A DNA stretch of 64,000 nt from Linanthus parryae (Eukaryota; Streptophyta; Magnoliopsida; Ericales; Polemoniaceae), in NCBI GenBank assembly GCA_023055425.1, contig JALGPY010000002.1:120292088-120356087 (forward strand), read 5' to 3'. The notes under the pieces were generated by a model. That model saw only the letters and a program-made list of their open reading frames with translations. It was not told the DNA's origin and searched no databases. The translations under genes and the position numbers were made by a program. Positions within the stretch are counted from its first letter, which is position 1. Each line of letters starts with the position of its first letter. This document shows, one piece after another, positions 20,014 to 33,207 of the stretch.

Positions 20014-23000
20014 TCAGCTACCGTATCTTGCTTGGAACTCTTCCAGCTCATCGCTGCTCCATTCAGGCAAAACACATATCCCGATTGTGATCTAAAGTCA
20101 TCTCTGTCGGTTTGGAAGCTTGCATCAGTGTAACCCCTTACACGCAACTCTTCCTCACCGCCAAATATCAAGAAAGCATCCTTAGTTCTTCTCAAGTACT
20201 TTAGGATGTTCTTGACTACAATCCAGTGACTCTCACCCGGATTGGATTGGTATCTGCTTGTCATACTCAAGGCATATGACACATCTGGTCTAGTACATAA
20301 CATGGCGTACATGATAGATCCTATGGCCGAGGCATAGGGGATTCTACTCATGCGTTCCTTCTCAATCTCATTGGAAGGACAACCACTCTTCGAAAGGGTG
20401 GTTCCATGTGACATGGGCAAGAATCCCTTCTTGGAATCTTGCATGTTGAACCGTTTCAACACCTTGTCAATCTATGTACTTTGACTTAGGCCTAGCAACC
20501 TCTTAGATCTATCTCTATAGATCTTTATACCGAGTATATAGGCTGCTTCCCCTAAGTCCTTCATTGAGAAACACTTTCCTAGCCAATCTTTCACAGATTG
20601 CAGCATGGGAATGTCGTTTCCAATGAGTAGTATGTCATCCACATACAAGACCAGAAAAGCTACAGAGCTCCCACTAACCTTCTTGTAGACACAAGACTCA
20701 TCTTCGTTTCTGATGAAGCCAAACTCTTTGACCACTTCATCAAAACGTCGATTCCAACTCCTAGAAGCTTGCTTCAATCCATAAATGGATCGTTGCAGTT
20801 TACAGACTTTGTTGGTTTGCTTTGGATCCTCAAAACCCTCCGGATGTATGATATACACGTCCTCGAGGAGATTCCCATAAAGGAATGCTGTTTTGACATC
20901 CATCTGCCAAATCTCATAGTCATGGTATGCTGCAATCGCAAGTAGGATTCGGATGAATTTGGTCATAGCGACTGGTGAAAAGGTTTCATCATAGTCAATA
21001 CCATGAATCTGTCTGAATCATTTAGTCACCAATCGGCCCTTATAGGTAATCACATTACCATCCATGTCGATCTTCTTCTTGAAGACCCACTTGCACTCTA
21101 TGGGTCGCGCCCCATCGGGTGGTTCCACCAAAGTCCATACTTTTTTGGTATACATGGATTCCATCTCGGATCTCATGGCTTCCAGCCACTTCTGAGAGTC
21201 TGGGCCACTCATGGCCTCCTCATAGGTAGTAGGCTCGTCATCCATGAGCATCGTGTCACCGGAATCGGTTACGAGAAGTCCATACCTCTCGGGTTCCTGG
21301 CGCACTCTACTAGATCTACGAAGCTCTTGTGTTACCTGAACAGGTTGCTCCACAACTGCTTGTGGTTCCTGTTCATGTTCCATAATCGGTTCAGTGATTT
21401 GTGGTTCTTGAACCTCTTCAAGTTCTACATTCCTCCCACTTGCTTCTTTAGAGACAAACTCTCTTTCTAGAAACACGTCGGTCCGAGCAACAAACACTTT
21501 GTTCTCGGTTGGATTGTAGAAGTAGTATCCCTTAGTTTCCTTAGGGTACCCCACAAATTTACACTTATTCGATTTAGGCCCTAGCTTGTCTGATTGTAAA
21601 CATTTTACATAGACATCGCAGCCCCAAATCCTCATGAACGACAGTGTGGGACGCCTCCCACTCCACATCTCATATGGTGTCTTCATGACTGATTTGGATG
21701 GAACACGGTTAATGGTGAAAGCTGCATTTAATAGAGCGTAGCCCCAAAATGATAATGGAAGATCGGTTTGACACATCATAGATCGAACCATATCCAATAG
21801 GGTTTGATTCCTCCTCTCGGACACGCCATTCCATTGTGGCGTTCCGGGTGGAGTGAGTTGGGACATGATCCCACACTCTCTAAGATAGTCGTCAAACTCT
21901 TGGCTCAAGTATTCTCCTCCACGATCCGATCGTAGGGCCTTGATACTTTTGCCAAGTTGCTTCTCTACTTCATTCTTGAATTCTTTGAACACTTCAAAGG
22001 ATTCAGATTTCGCCCTCATAAGGTACACAAATCCATATCTACTGTAATCATCAGTAAATGTAATGAAGTAGACATAACCACCCCTGGCAGGCGTGGCAAA
22101 TGGCCCACACACATCGGTATGTATGAGCGCCAATTGCTCACTAGTCCTCTCACCTTTCTTATTGAAAGGGGACTTTGTCATTTTTCCCAATAAACAAGCC
22201 TCACATGTCTCATATGATTCAAAATCAAATGAGTCTAGTAATCCATCCTTATGGAGTCTAGATACACGTTTCTCATTTATGTGGCCTAAACGACAGTGCC
22301 ATAAATAAGCAGGATTTAAATCATTTATTTTAATCCGCTTGGTATTAATGTTGTAGGCAGGATTGCTTAGATCAAGGACATAAAGTCCATTAAATAATTG
22401 CGCACTAAAATAGTGAATATTATTTAAATAAAAGGAACAACAATTGTTCTTTATTGAAATAATAAAACCATCCTTGTCCAAACAAGAAATAGAAATAATG
22501 TTTCTGCTCATAGCAGGCACAAAATAGCAGTTATTTAATTCTAAAACTAATCCTGAAGGCAGAGATAGCTCGCAAACGCCTATGGCCAACGCAGCAACCT
22601 TTGCTCCATTCCCAACGCGCAGATCTACCTCCCCTTTAGCCAATCTCCTACTTCTCTTTAGATCCTGCATATTTCGACAAATATGAGATCCACATCTAGT
22701 ATCCAATACCCATGATGTAGAGAAAGTTAAATTGACATCTACAACAAAAATACCTGGTGGTGGTGGAATCACTATTCCAAGCCTCTTGTCCTCCAGATAT
22801 TTTGGGCAGTTCCTCCTCCAGTGTCCAGGCTGACTACAATAGTGACACTCACCTTTAGTCACGGAGTTGGCAATGCCACCAACAGGCTTAAGGGCAGGTT
22901 CCTTGGCCTTGGCAACTGACTTGCCTTTGCCCTTGGAGGAAGAGGCAAACCTTTTGCCCTTTCCTTTCTGTACCATCACTATGGCCTTGCCCTTACCCTT

Positions 23001-23606
23001 GTTGATGCTCTGTTCAGCCGACCTCAACATGTTGAGTAAATCTGGCAGTGGTTTCACAATCTCGTTCATGTTATAGTTCATAATGAACTGCCCATAAATC
23101 TCGGGCAACGATTGCAACACGAGATCGGTTGCCAACTCTTGGCCGACCGGGAACCCCAGTCGGGCGAGATTCTCCAAGTACCCGATCATTCGGAGTACAT
23201 GGGGTCCCACCGGGTTCCCTTCTGCCAGATGACATTCGAACAGTGCCTTTGAGACCTCATACCTCTCTACCCTCGCCTGCTCTTGGAAGAGCTGCTTTAG
23301 ATGTTCGATCATATCGACAGCATTCATGTTTTCGTGTTGCTTCTGAAGCTCAGAAGTCATGGTGCAAAGCATTAGGCAGGCCGCATCATTAGCGTCATCA
23401 ACACGCTTTTGATACGCCTTTAAGGCAGCAGGTGTTTGGTTCTCTGGACCTTCTGGAACATGCTCCTCTATTGCGTACAGTTTCTTCTCTTGCTTGAGAA
23501 CAATTCTCAAGTTTCTGTACCAATCAAGAAAGTTGGTTCCAGAGAGCTTTTCCTTCTCAAGGACAGATCGTAGGGAATGTTGTGAACTCGATGAGTTGTT
23601 TGCCAT
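20014..23606 (-). pseudogene. Copia gag-pol, recently inactivated and truncated (family A)
   Basis: The ATG at 23606 opens an 862-codon frame. Gag comes first, then a zinc knuckle (CHYCSQPGHWRRNC, about 253-266), protease (WVLDTRCGSHIC), integrase zinc site (HCRLGH...CEACLLGK) and catalytic core (HTDVCGP, RSDRGGEY, NGVSERRN). An in-frame TGA at 21018-21020 interrupts before RT. RT continues in the same frame ([22 protein letters not shown]), then TAG at 20472-20474, then RNase H up to SWKSSKQDTVAD, where it is cut and joined to LTR sequence. The protease DTG reads DTR (AGA for GGA). The frame is otherwise open, so these are few, young lesions. Confidence 0.92.
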
Positions 23607-25275
23607 TTGGAATTCTACAAAAGAAAAATACGAAAGTTTTAGTATTTGTGAATTTTTGATTATATTTAATAATGGCTAGTTTATCAAATATAGCTCCCAC
23701 TATTTTTCTACGGATTAATAACCCTCAAGATATTAATGCGGAAAATATCTTTATATTTTCTAGTGGGCCAAGATCCATCTTTCATCTCCTTATGAGCTTA
23801 CTTTTGCAAGTCACCCATAATTTGACTACTTTAGGTAGGAACAATTCCAATTGCATCCCTTATGCAACTCTTGGTTCAATTGGGCAAATAACTCCTTATT
23901 TATCCATCCACATGGATAATCCCAATTGATTGCCTCTAGGTTTCTTAATCAAATTAATAGCCTAGTTGTGTTCAACCTCTTATCTAAACAATTGCACATT
24001 GTTACGTGCCATCGCATTCCATCATGATGAACCAAGTCGTCATGCTTTGGCACGCACGAACTTGGTGAATAATGATGATAATGAGTGTTTAAATAACGAG
24101 AAGGCAAGAACACAATATTTGAATTTTGAGGGATTTTTAAATTCAATTTTAATTGTTTTGTTGATCAATATCAACTAATCTATCTATTTGAGTTTGGGCA
24201 CAACTCCAAATAATAGATCCGGGTTGTCTAATTATCTTATTATCCTAATTGCATGCATCATCCATACACATACCACACAACAATAAGACAATAAAATAAA
24301 CAACCACAAAACAGTAATTTAAACATGATGTGGATATGGCCTTTTCTAGACTAAGATAATTCCAAGCCAATGGAATTATCTATGAACCCTAAAGCAAACA
24401 CATCTCCATGCGTCTTGATCTTTTGGTCCATCCTTCATAGTCTTGTGGAATGCTCCATGCTCCATGCTCCATCTTTTGTGGCTTCTTTGGCTTTGGGCTT
24501 CTTTTCTCCAATCTTGGCTAACAATCTACTTTATCTAGCACTAGCTAATATCTATACTAAATAAAATAAATCTCACAAGTTGAGAAAAAATATGGCACGC
24601 AGGCCATAAAACCCTAATTAATTATTACAATTAATTGATCAGCTCGCAGGCCGTAAAACCAAACCACAAAATTAAACATCCACATCAAACCACATCCTAA
24701 GGCCATATCCAATCACCATGCGATTTGCACATAAACAGTTAAAATCCAATTTTAACGCGCTTGGTCAATTTTAATTGATTTTAGGATTTCTAGGGTTAAA
24801 ACGGTCCATGGGCCCAACAATCAAATTGCCCGGGCCCAAAAATGTGAACCATAAGGCCCTAGGGCCGGCCCGGCCCAAACCCACAAGCCTAGGCCCGCGG
24901 GTTAGGGCCGCCCGGCCCCTAGGGCGGCCAAACTTGGGCGGCAAGCAAGGGGGCGGTCCCTAGGGGGGGCCGAACCTCCTTAAGGGAGTTGTTTCCAAAA
25001 CAACTCCCTTGCTTGGTGCCCAAGTTTGGTTGTTTCCTTGTTTTGGGAGAACTCCTTCTTCCCCAAGGATGCCCAAAACCTAGATCTAAGATCCTAAAAT
25101 TTCTCAAACTCACCAATTCATGCATCCAATGCAAAAATTGGATCTTGTTATGATTAATTATTGACAAATTGCATCCCATGCTTGATTTGTCTTGTTTTAC
25201 GCGATAAAAAATCAAATTAAGGTGTAAAACAACTAAAACGTAACACATAAACCACGTTTATGCTCTACGACATGT
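23607..25275 (-). other. 5' leader of the family A copia element
   Basis: 1.67 kb between the primer-binding site and the gag ATG, without a credible ORF. It contains a GC-rich stretch (about 24830-24970) with repeated GGCCCGGCCCAAA-type words, and CTCGCAGGCCGTAAAACC repeats (about 24600 and 24640). The same leader can be followed in the decayed copy at 29800-30840. Confidence 0.75.
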
Positions 25276-25288
25276 GGCTCTGATACCA
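25276..25288 (-). promoter_or_regulatory. Primer-binding site for initiator tRNA-Met
   Basis: Minus strand TGGTATCAGAGCC, one base after the LTR end, is the standard plant copia primer-binding site complementary to the 3' end of initiator tRNA-Met. Confidence 0.93.
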
Positions 25289-25289
25289 C

Positions 25290-26787
25290 TGTAGGGTTTT
25301 GATTCATGGATTGCACAACAGAAGCATAAACAAACATAAAACCATGCAAAACCCTCCAAGGATCACAAGTCAAGAGACATAACGATGGTAAGGGTTAGAA
25401 ATCATAAACACACCTTTGGGTTCTCCTTGATGACTTCAAACGCGAATTGTGTCACGTTCTGTATAGTTGATCCACGCCTAGAGTTGATCCTAGATCTCCC
25501 AAGTCCTTGGTGCTAGCCCGGAAGAGGAAGAGGAAGAAGAAATCACGCAAAACGAGACCCAAAAGGAGGGTCTCGGCCTCCTTTGGCCGACGGGGACGGG
25601 GCGGCGGCAAGGGGGCGGTCGGGCCTCCTTGTTGCTTGCTCTCTCTCCTTTTGTTCTCTCCCACTCTCTGTTATGTTCACTAATGAGCATAAGTTATTAT
25701 GTGGGAAGGAAGGAAGGAAGGTCCTTTATATAGTCCAACAACTCCTTGTTAACTACCTAAAGGACTTATTCTAGTCCTACTAGAATTCAATTTAGTCCCT
25801 TCCTTGCAAATTAGTCCCTACTAAGTTTGCAAGGGTTTGCAAAGTGATCCTTCTAATTAATTAATCCAATTAATTAATTCCCAAATCTAGTTCAACTCTA
25901 TATAGCGTGTGACCCCATAGGTTCTATCTAGTTGGTAGCAACTATTTGCTAATATGGAGCGGTCTCTAGCAAAACATCCATTCTAGCCAACTAATAGAAT
26001 AGTCATCTTGACAACCTTTGTACAAGTAATTGTCTCATCCTTTTGTCTCTATATCCGGATTGGACACGAGACATACAAGTCACACTCGTATATCCAATAC
26101 ATAGTTTCTCGATCTATGGGAATAGCCTTATTCGTGCAAATAACATCAATATCCCATATTGATTTATTTGAGTATGGCCAGACATTCTATAAGCACTATC
26201 CCTCGAGTGGCCTAGGATATTTGCTCCCGTTATATGGGAGGGACAAATCCTATCTACGTCCACTACGATCTCTAAGCTTGCTTCTTATTGTATCCAGTAC
26301 ACGCCTTTATAACTACCCAGTTACGGTGTAGCGTTTAACGCTACCAAGATCACAATAATTTGCAACTAGAATATCTAGTGACTTCAAGTCTAAGGATGAC
26401 AATACCATTGCACCGCGAGAAGCGCTTGTGACTCAACATAACGTGTATGTAGCCTTCTCGGAGATGGGTGAATCCAGTGCAACATTCCCTAATGCACACA
26501 TATGTGTTGGATCGTGATATCTCCATATCAATCCAACCCCATACTAGTCTATAGACGATTGTCCCATTAATCATTATACTTGACTAGGGATATTTAAGAT
26601 AAACAACACAATTGTAAATCTAAGGACTTCATTATATTAAATATCCAATAAATAATAAATGAATTTCTAGCCACAAATAATTCATACTAAACTAGATTGC
26701 CTCTAGTGCATCTATTCCAACAATAATGAATAGTAAGTCCATATATTTTCACGATAAATTGATAGCCTCTAGGGTACAATTCCAACA
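25290..26787 (-). mobile_element. 5' LTR of the family A copia element (1498 bp)
   Basis: Read on the minus strand it runs TGTTGGAATTGTACCC...CAAAACCCTACA. A TATA box (GACTATATAAAGG, near 25724-25736) lies in the middle. The first about 75 bp look like a small tandem duplication of the LTR start: TGTTGGAATTGTACCCTAGA is followed by TGTTGGAATAGATGCACTAG. It is bordered on one side by the primer-binding site and on the other by CAAGTGGGAGAC, a polypurine tract belonging to the neighbouring decayed element, so this one LTR serves both. Confidence 0.88.
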
Positions 26788-29700
26788 GTCTCCCACTTGC
26801 ACTAAAGTCAATCTCCTGTACCATATGCCTATTGACGTAGTCCGGCCTTCACGCTTTCGCTGTGCATGGTAAGAGAGACATCAGCCGGTACTTTGAAAAC
26901 ATTCGCATATCCTCTATCGACAATCGAATTAGATTGAATATTCTTAGTATGTGCAACTAATGCAGCAATATACTCAGTCCTTTGTGATAGAATCGGTAAC
27001 CGAATCTTGCATGGAACTCCTTCCAGCTCACATGCCCTTCCATTAAGGCAAAACATGAAACTTGACTATAATATGAAATCATCTTTATCAAATTGGAAGT
27101 TCTCATCATTGTAACCCCTTACATTAAACTCTTGCTATCCTCCATTTATCAAGAATTCATCCTTTAGTTCTTCTCAAGTACTTAAGGATATTCTTGACAA
27201 TTATCCAGTGACTCTCACCCGGATTTGACTGGTATCTTTGTGTCATACTCATATGACATGTCTGGCCTAATACATATCATAGCGTATCTCATGAATCTCA
27301 TTCATATGGTCCTTTCTCAATCTAATTGGAAAGACAATTAGTCTCCGAAAGACTAATTCCATGTGACATAGGTAGAATCCATATTATTTACATGTTGAAC
27401 CACAACACCTTTGTCAATATATGTACTTTGACTTAAGCTAGACAACTTTCTTGATCTATCTCCATAGATCTTTATAGACTGTCTCGCCTAAGTCTATCAT
27501 TGAAAATCAGTTCTCTAGCCAATCTTTAACAGATTGCAGAGTAGAGACATTAATCCTAATGATTAGTATGTCTCCACATACAAGACCAAAAATATAACCG
27601 TGCTCCCACTATCTTTCTTGTAAACACAAGCTTCATTCTTCAATTTTTATGGAACCAAACTCCTTTGATTGCATCATCAATCGAAGACTCCAACTCCAAG
27701 AAGCTTGAATCAATCTGTAGACAGATTGCTACAAGCAAGATGCGAATGGATTAAGCATCGCAACTGGGGGAAATATTTCGTCATAGTCCATACTATGAAC
27801 TCCCAGAAAACTTTTTCCAACCAATTGTCCCTTAAAAGTAATCTCATTACCATCCATGTTGGTTTCCTCATAATCCACTTGCATCCTATGAGTCCTACCC
27901 TTTCAGTTGGTTCCACCAAAGTTCATAATTTGTTGGTATACATGGATTCCATTTCGTATCTCATGGCTCCTAGCCAATTTTGAGATTCTGGCCCACTCGT
28001 GGCCTCCTCATAGGTTGTAGGCTCATCTCCATGAGAATTACATCATCAGGTTATGAGAAATCAATATTTCTCTAGCCTTTTGGTATATCCTACGAGGTTC
28101 TTGTGTTACCTGAGTAGGTTGCTCCACAACATCTTGTGATCCTGCTCATGTTCCATCAAAAGGATCAATGTTCTGTTGTGGTTCCTGAACTCCTTCAAGT
28201 TCTACTGTCCTCCCACTGTTTCTTGTAGAGACAATATCTATCTTGAAACACAGCGGTTCGAGCAACAAACAATTTGTTCTCGATTGGATAGAGATAATAT
28301 ATTTTATTTCCTCAGGATATTCCACATAGCACATCTATCTACTTGGGTTCAATTTTATCTGTAAACTATTTACATAAACCTCATGACCCAAATTATTTAT
28401 GAATGACAGACTAGGACATTTCCAAGTCCATATCTCATATGGTATTTTTCATAATTGATTTAGATGGAACAAGCTTAAGGGTAGAATTTGCTGTAATTAG
28501 AACATGACCCCTAAAAGTAAAATGGAAGTTCTGTTTGACGCATCATGGATCGATTCGTGTCCAACAAGGTCGGATATCTTCTCTTAGACAAGCCATACCC
28601 ATGCGGCGTTCTAGGTTGAGCAAGTTGGAATCATATCCAAAACTTTTTTTTATGCTTTTCAAATCCTTGACTCAAGTACTCTCCTCCTAGGATCTAATCG
28701 TAGAGCCCTGGTACTTTTGCCAAGCTGGTTCTCTACTTCATTCTTGAATTCCTTGAACAATTCAAAAGATTCTGATTTGTTTCTTCATAAGATACACAAA
28801 TCCATATTTCTCTGATGCCATCAGTAAATATGATGAAGTACTCAAAACTACATTTAGCATTTGTTCTTAGCGGCATACATACATAAATATGTATGATTCC
28901 CAAAGATCATATCTTGCCCATTAAACAAGTCCTACGTGGCTCATATGAATCAAAATCAAATGAGTGCAGAAATCCATCCATATGGAGTCTAGATGTGTAT
29001 CTCTCATTTATGTGGCCTAAACAACAATGCCAAAGATAAGTGAGGTTCATATCATTATACACAAACCTCTTGGTATTAATGTTATAGATGAACTTATCAT
29101 GATCAATGATATATAATTAATTAGACAAAATTGCATTACAATAATGAATATTAGAACAAATGGAACAACATTTTTTCTTTATTATGATAGAGAGCCTTTG
29201 TTATCCAAACAAGAAACTATGATACTGCACCATTTGGACGAATAAATCATATTTTTTATCTATCTCATAGATAACTTCCAACTTCTAAGCTTTCAATCCC
29301 TTTGAAATAGCTTAGTCGTGTTTGACCTCTTACTTCAGCAGTCACACATTACTAGCTTGTTTCGTCGCGTCATGTCTCAATGAATCAAGTCGCCTTACTT
29401 TGGCAAGCCCAAACTCATTCCATCTTGATCATGATGAGTGTTAAGCAAAAGATTGCAAAGTGGAGCAACACTTCAAACCTTTCATGTCTAGCTCGCTCTT
29501 TGAATGAGCTTATTTTAATGTGTGATCATATCATACGCCTTCATGTTTCTCATCTTGCTTCCAAAACTCAGAGTCCATGGCAGCTAACACGAGGCAAGTG
29601 ACATCCAAAGAACCATTCTTTGATGTTCCTTCCATTAGATTTTAGAGTGTTTTGGTAGTCGGTGGGAAGAGAACTTTATGTTCTACGATGTGCAACATTT

Positions 29701-30840
29701 TTCTTTTATTTGAGAACAATTCTCAATTTTATACCAGCCTAGAAAATAGATTCCAGACAGCTTGTCCATCTTAAGGACATAAAGTCGTGTTTTGTTTGTT
29801 TAATTTTATGGATATTAAACACCAAGAGGATTTATGCAAAGTATTGTGACGTTTAACTATATTTAACAAGGACTTAAATTGTCAAACATAGCTCCCACTA
29901 TTTTTCTCGGATTAATAACCCTCCATATTAATGCAGAAAATATCATTATATTTTCTAGTGGGCCAAGATCCATATTTCACTTCTTTTTTAGCTTGCTTTG
30001 CCAAGTCACCAAAATTTAGTTATTTAGGTAGGAACAGTTCCAATTGCATCCAATGCAACTCTTGGTTCAATTGGGCAGATAACTCCTTATTTATCTATAT
30101 CATAGATAATCCCAATTGGTTGCCTCTATGTTTTTTAATCATATTAAAATCACCTAGTTGCGTCTAACCTCTTTCTCAAACAATTGAACATTACTTGCTT
30201 GTGACATCGCATCACATCACGACGAACCAAGTCGCCTTGCTTTGGCACGCACGAGCTTGGTAATCATGATCATGATGAGTGTTTAAGTAACGAGAAGGCA
30301 AAACACAATTTGAGGGATTTTCTTTTCAATTTTAATTGTTTTGTTGATCCATGTCAACTGATCTACTTATTTGGGTTGGGCAATCCCAAAATAAAAGATC
30401 CGAATTTTTAATTATCTTATTATCAATTTTGGATGCATCATCCATACACCAACAATAAATAGACAATAAATAAACAACCAACAAATAAAACGTGATATGA
30501 ATATGGCCTCCTAGACTAAGATATTCCCAAGCCAATGACAATATCTATGAACTATATGATTAGTAAGCTCATCTTTATGTGCCTCCATCTCTTGGTCCAT
30601 GCTCCATAGCTTGTGGAATGCTCCATGCTCCTTAGCCTTGTGGAATGCTCCATCTTGTGGTTCTTTAGGCTTCTTCCCCATGTCTTGGATATTATATATC
30701 CTATTTGATACTAGCTATTATCTATACTAAATAGAAAGATCTCACAAGTTGAGAAGAAGACCGGCTCGCAAGCCGTAAAACCTGATTAACTATTACATTA
30801 ATTTTATAAGCTCGCAGGCCGTAAAACAAACCACAAAAAA
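26788..30840 (-). pseudogene. Heavily decayed copia internal region (family A, older copy)
   Basis: Colinear with 20014-24700 but full of substitutions and indels. It has the polypurine tract at 26788-26799, RNase H end (26830-27060), RT pieces (27400-27990, e.g. the VEPTERVGLIGCKWIMRKPT block), integrase (28350-29250), gag remnants (29330-29800), then leader with the CTCGCAGGCCGTAAAAC word near 30810. It ends abruptly before its primer-binding site, at the junction with a plus-strand copy. No frame longer than about 75 codons survives. Confidence 0.85.
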
Positions 30841-31793
30841 CTGCTAAAGGTTGGCTCGGAAAGTGTTTCTCAATGACGGACTTAGGGGATGTGGCTTATA
30901 TACTTGGTATCAAGATCTATATGGATAGATCTAGGAAGTTGCTCGGCCTAAGTCAAAGTACATATATAGACAAGGTGTTGAAACGGTTCAACATGAAAGA
31001 CTCCAAGAAGGGATTCTTGCCCATGTCGCATGGAGTCCCCCTTTCAAAGGCTGACTGTCTCTCCAATGAGATTCAGAAGGAACACATGAGTAGGGTTCCC
31101 TATGCGTCGGCCATAGGATCCATCATGTACGTCATGTTGTGTACTAGACCAGATGTGTCATACGCGTTGATTATGGAAATCGAATATTTGTCCAATCCGG
31201 GTGAGAGTCACTGCATAGCAGTCAAGAACATCCTTAAGTACTTGAGAAGAACTAAGGATGCGTTCTTGATTTATGGAAGGGAGGAAGAGCTACATGTAAG
31301 GGGTTACACTGACGCAAGCTTCCAAACCGACGTAGATGATTTCAGATCGCAGTTGGGATAGTGTTTTGCCTGAATGGAGGAGCTGTGAGTTGGAATATTC
31401 CAAGCAAGAGACGGCTGCTGATTCTACAGCTGAGGTTTAGTACATTGCTGCTAATGGCGCAACAAAGAAGGCTGTTTGGATTAGAAAGTTCATTACTGAG
31501 CTTGGTGTGGTTCCTAGCATTGTGGATCCGGTTGAGTTGTATTGTGACAACACTGGGGCGATCGCACAATCCAAGGAACCAATGTCACACCAGAAATCCA
31601 AGCACGTACTCAGAAAGTTCCATCTTATTCGTGAAATAATCGATAGAGGAGATGTGAAGACATACACGATTCATACATATGAGAATCTATCAGATCAACT
31701 TACAAAGCCTCTTATTTAGCGCAAGCGTGAAGAGCACATTAGATCTATTGGCATACGAGATGCACCAGATTGGCTCTAGTGCAAGTGGGAGAC
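30841..31793 (+). pseudogene. Copia RT end and RNase H, 5'-truncated (family A, opposite orientation)
   Basis: Starts abruptly in RT (LTDLGDVAYILGIKIYMDRS equivalent) and reads through SQSTYIDKVLKRFNMKDSKKG to the RNase H TDASFQTD motif at 31361. After a frameshift it continues with VDPVELYCDNTGAIAQSKEP ...HVLRKFHLIREIIDRGDV ... LSDQLTKPL to 31719. The polypurine tract GCAAGTGGGAGAC lies at 31781-31793, directly before the LTR. The tyrosine codon in STYID is intact here, confirming that the TAG in the 20.4-kb copy is a mutation. Everything upstream of RT is missing. Confidence 0.9.
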
Positions 31794-33207
31794 TGTTAGA
31801 ATAGATGCCCTTGAGGCAATCTTATTTAGTTTGAACATTATTTTGGCTAGAATAATCATTGTATTATTTATGGAGATATTTAATATAATGAAGTCCTTAG
31901 AATATAATTGTTGTTTAACTTAAATATCCCTAGTCATTTATATTGATTTATAGGACGATAAACTATAGACTAGTATGTGGGTAGAATGATATGGGGATAT
32001 CAAGTCTAGCACATGGGTATGCATTAGGGGTAGTGACATACTTGATTGACCCACCACGAGAAGGCTACAATAATTATGTTAAAGTCACAAGTGCTTATCG
32101 TTGTGACAATGGTATTGTTGTCCTTAGACTTGAATTCACTAGATACTCTAGTTGTGGAATGTTGTGTTTTGATATCGTCATACACTACACCGTGACTGGG
32201 TAGCAATAAAGGCATTAATGGACACAATAAGAAGCAAGCTTAGAGACGGTAGTGATTTAGAGAGGATTTGTCCCTCCCACATAAGGGAGCAAATATCCAC
32301 GGCCACTCGAGGGGTAGTTCTTATAGAATGCCTGGCCAGAATCAGATAATCAATATAGGATATGGATGTTATCTGCATGGATAAGACAATCCCCAATATC
32401 GAGAAACTATGGATTGGATATACGGGTGTGACTTGTATGTCTCGTGTCCACTCCGGGTATGGATACAAAGGGATAATACAATACGGTAACATTGGTCACA
32501 AGGTTTGTCGGATCACTGACTATTTCTATTAGTTGGGTGGCATAGGTGTCTTGCTAGAGACCGCTCTATGTTAGTAATTGTAACTACCAACTAAGTAGAA
32601 AACCTATGGGGTCACACACCCTATGGATTAAACCACACTTTGAGATTGATTAGTAGAACTACTTAGATATAAGGATTAATACACAACCACAAGCAAACTT
32701 ACTAGGACTAATTTGGAAGGTGGACTAATCCGTGTATGGACATGATTAGTATTGAGGTTAATATGTAGTTAATAAGGAGTTATTAACTATATAAGGGAAC
32801 TCCTAGCTTGATTTCTCATAAGTGTCATAAGTATTATCACAATTGAGAGAGAACAAATCAAGGAGAGAGCAAGACAAGGAGGCCGAGAGACCCCCCGTCC
32901 GACCCCTCCCACCCCGTCGGCCTTGTGAGGCGCGACTCCTTTGGGTGTCTCGTTTTGCGTGATCTTCTTCTTCCTCCTTCTTCCGTTGCTAGTACAAATA
33001 CGTGAGAAGGATCCAGATCAATTCTAGGTGTGGATATTCATAGAGACGTGGACACTATTCTACATGAAGTCACGAATTCAGACAAGGAGGTGCACAATAC
33101 TTTCATCCCTTACCATTGTTATGATGCATGATCTGCGATTCATGGTGGGCTTTGAACGGAAGTTTATTTTTGTTATTCCGTTGTGCAATTCATATCAAAA
33201 TCCTACA
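31794..33207 (+). mobile_element. 3' LTR of the plus-strand family A copy (1414 bp)
   Basis: TGTTAGAATAGATGCCC...CAAAATCCTACA, with a TATA box (AACTATATAAGGG, near 32786-32798). It is colinear with the LTR at 25290-26787 but appreciably diverged, and lacks the small duplication at the LTR start. Confidence 0.88.
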
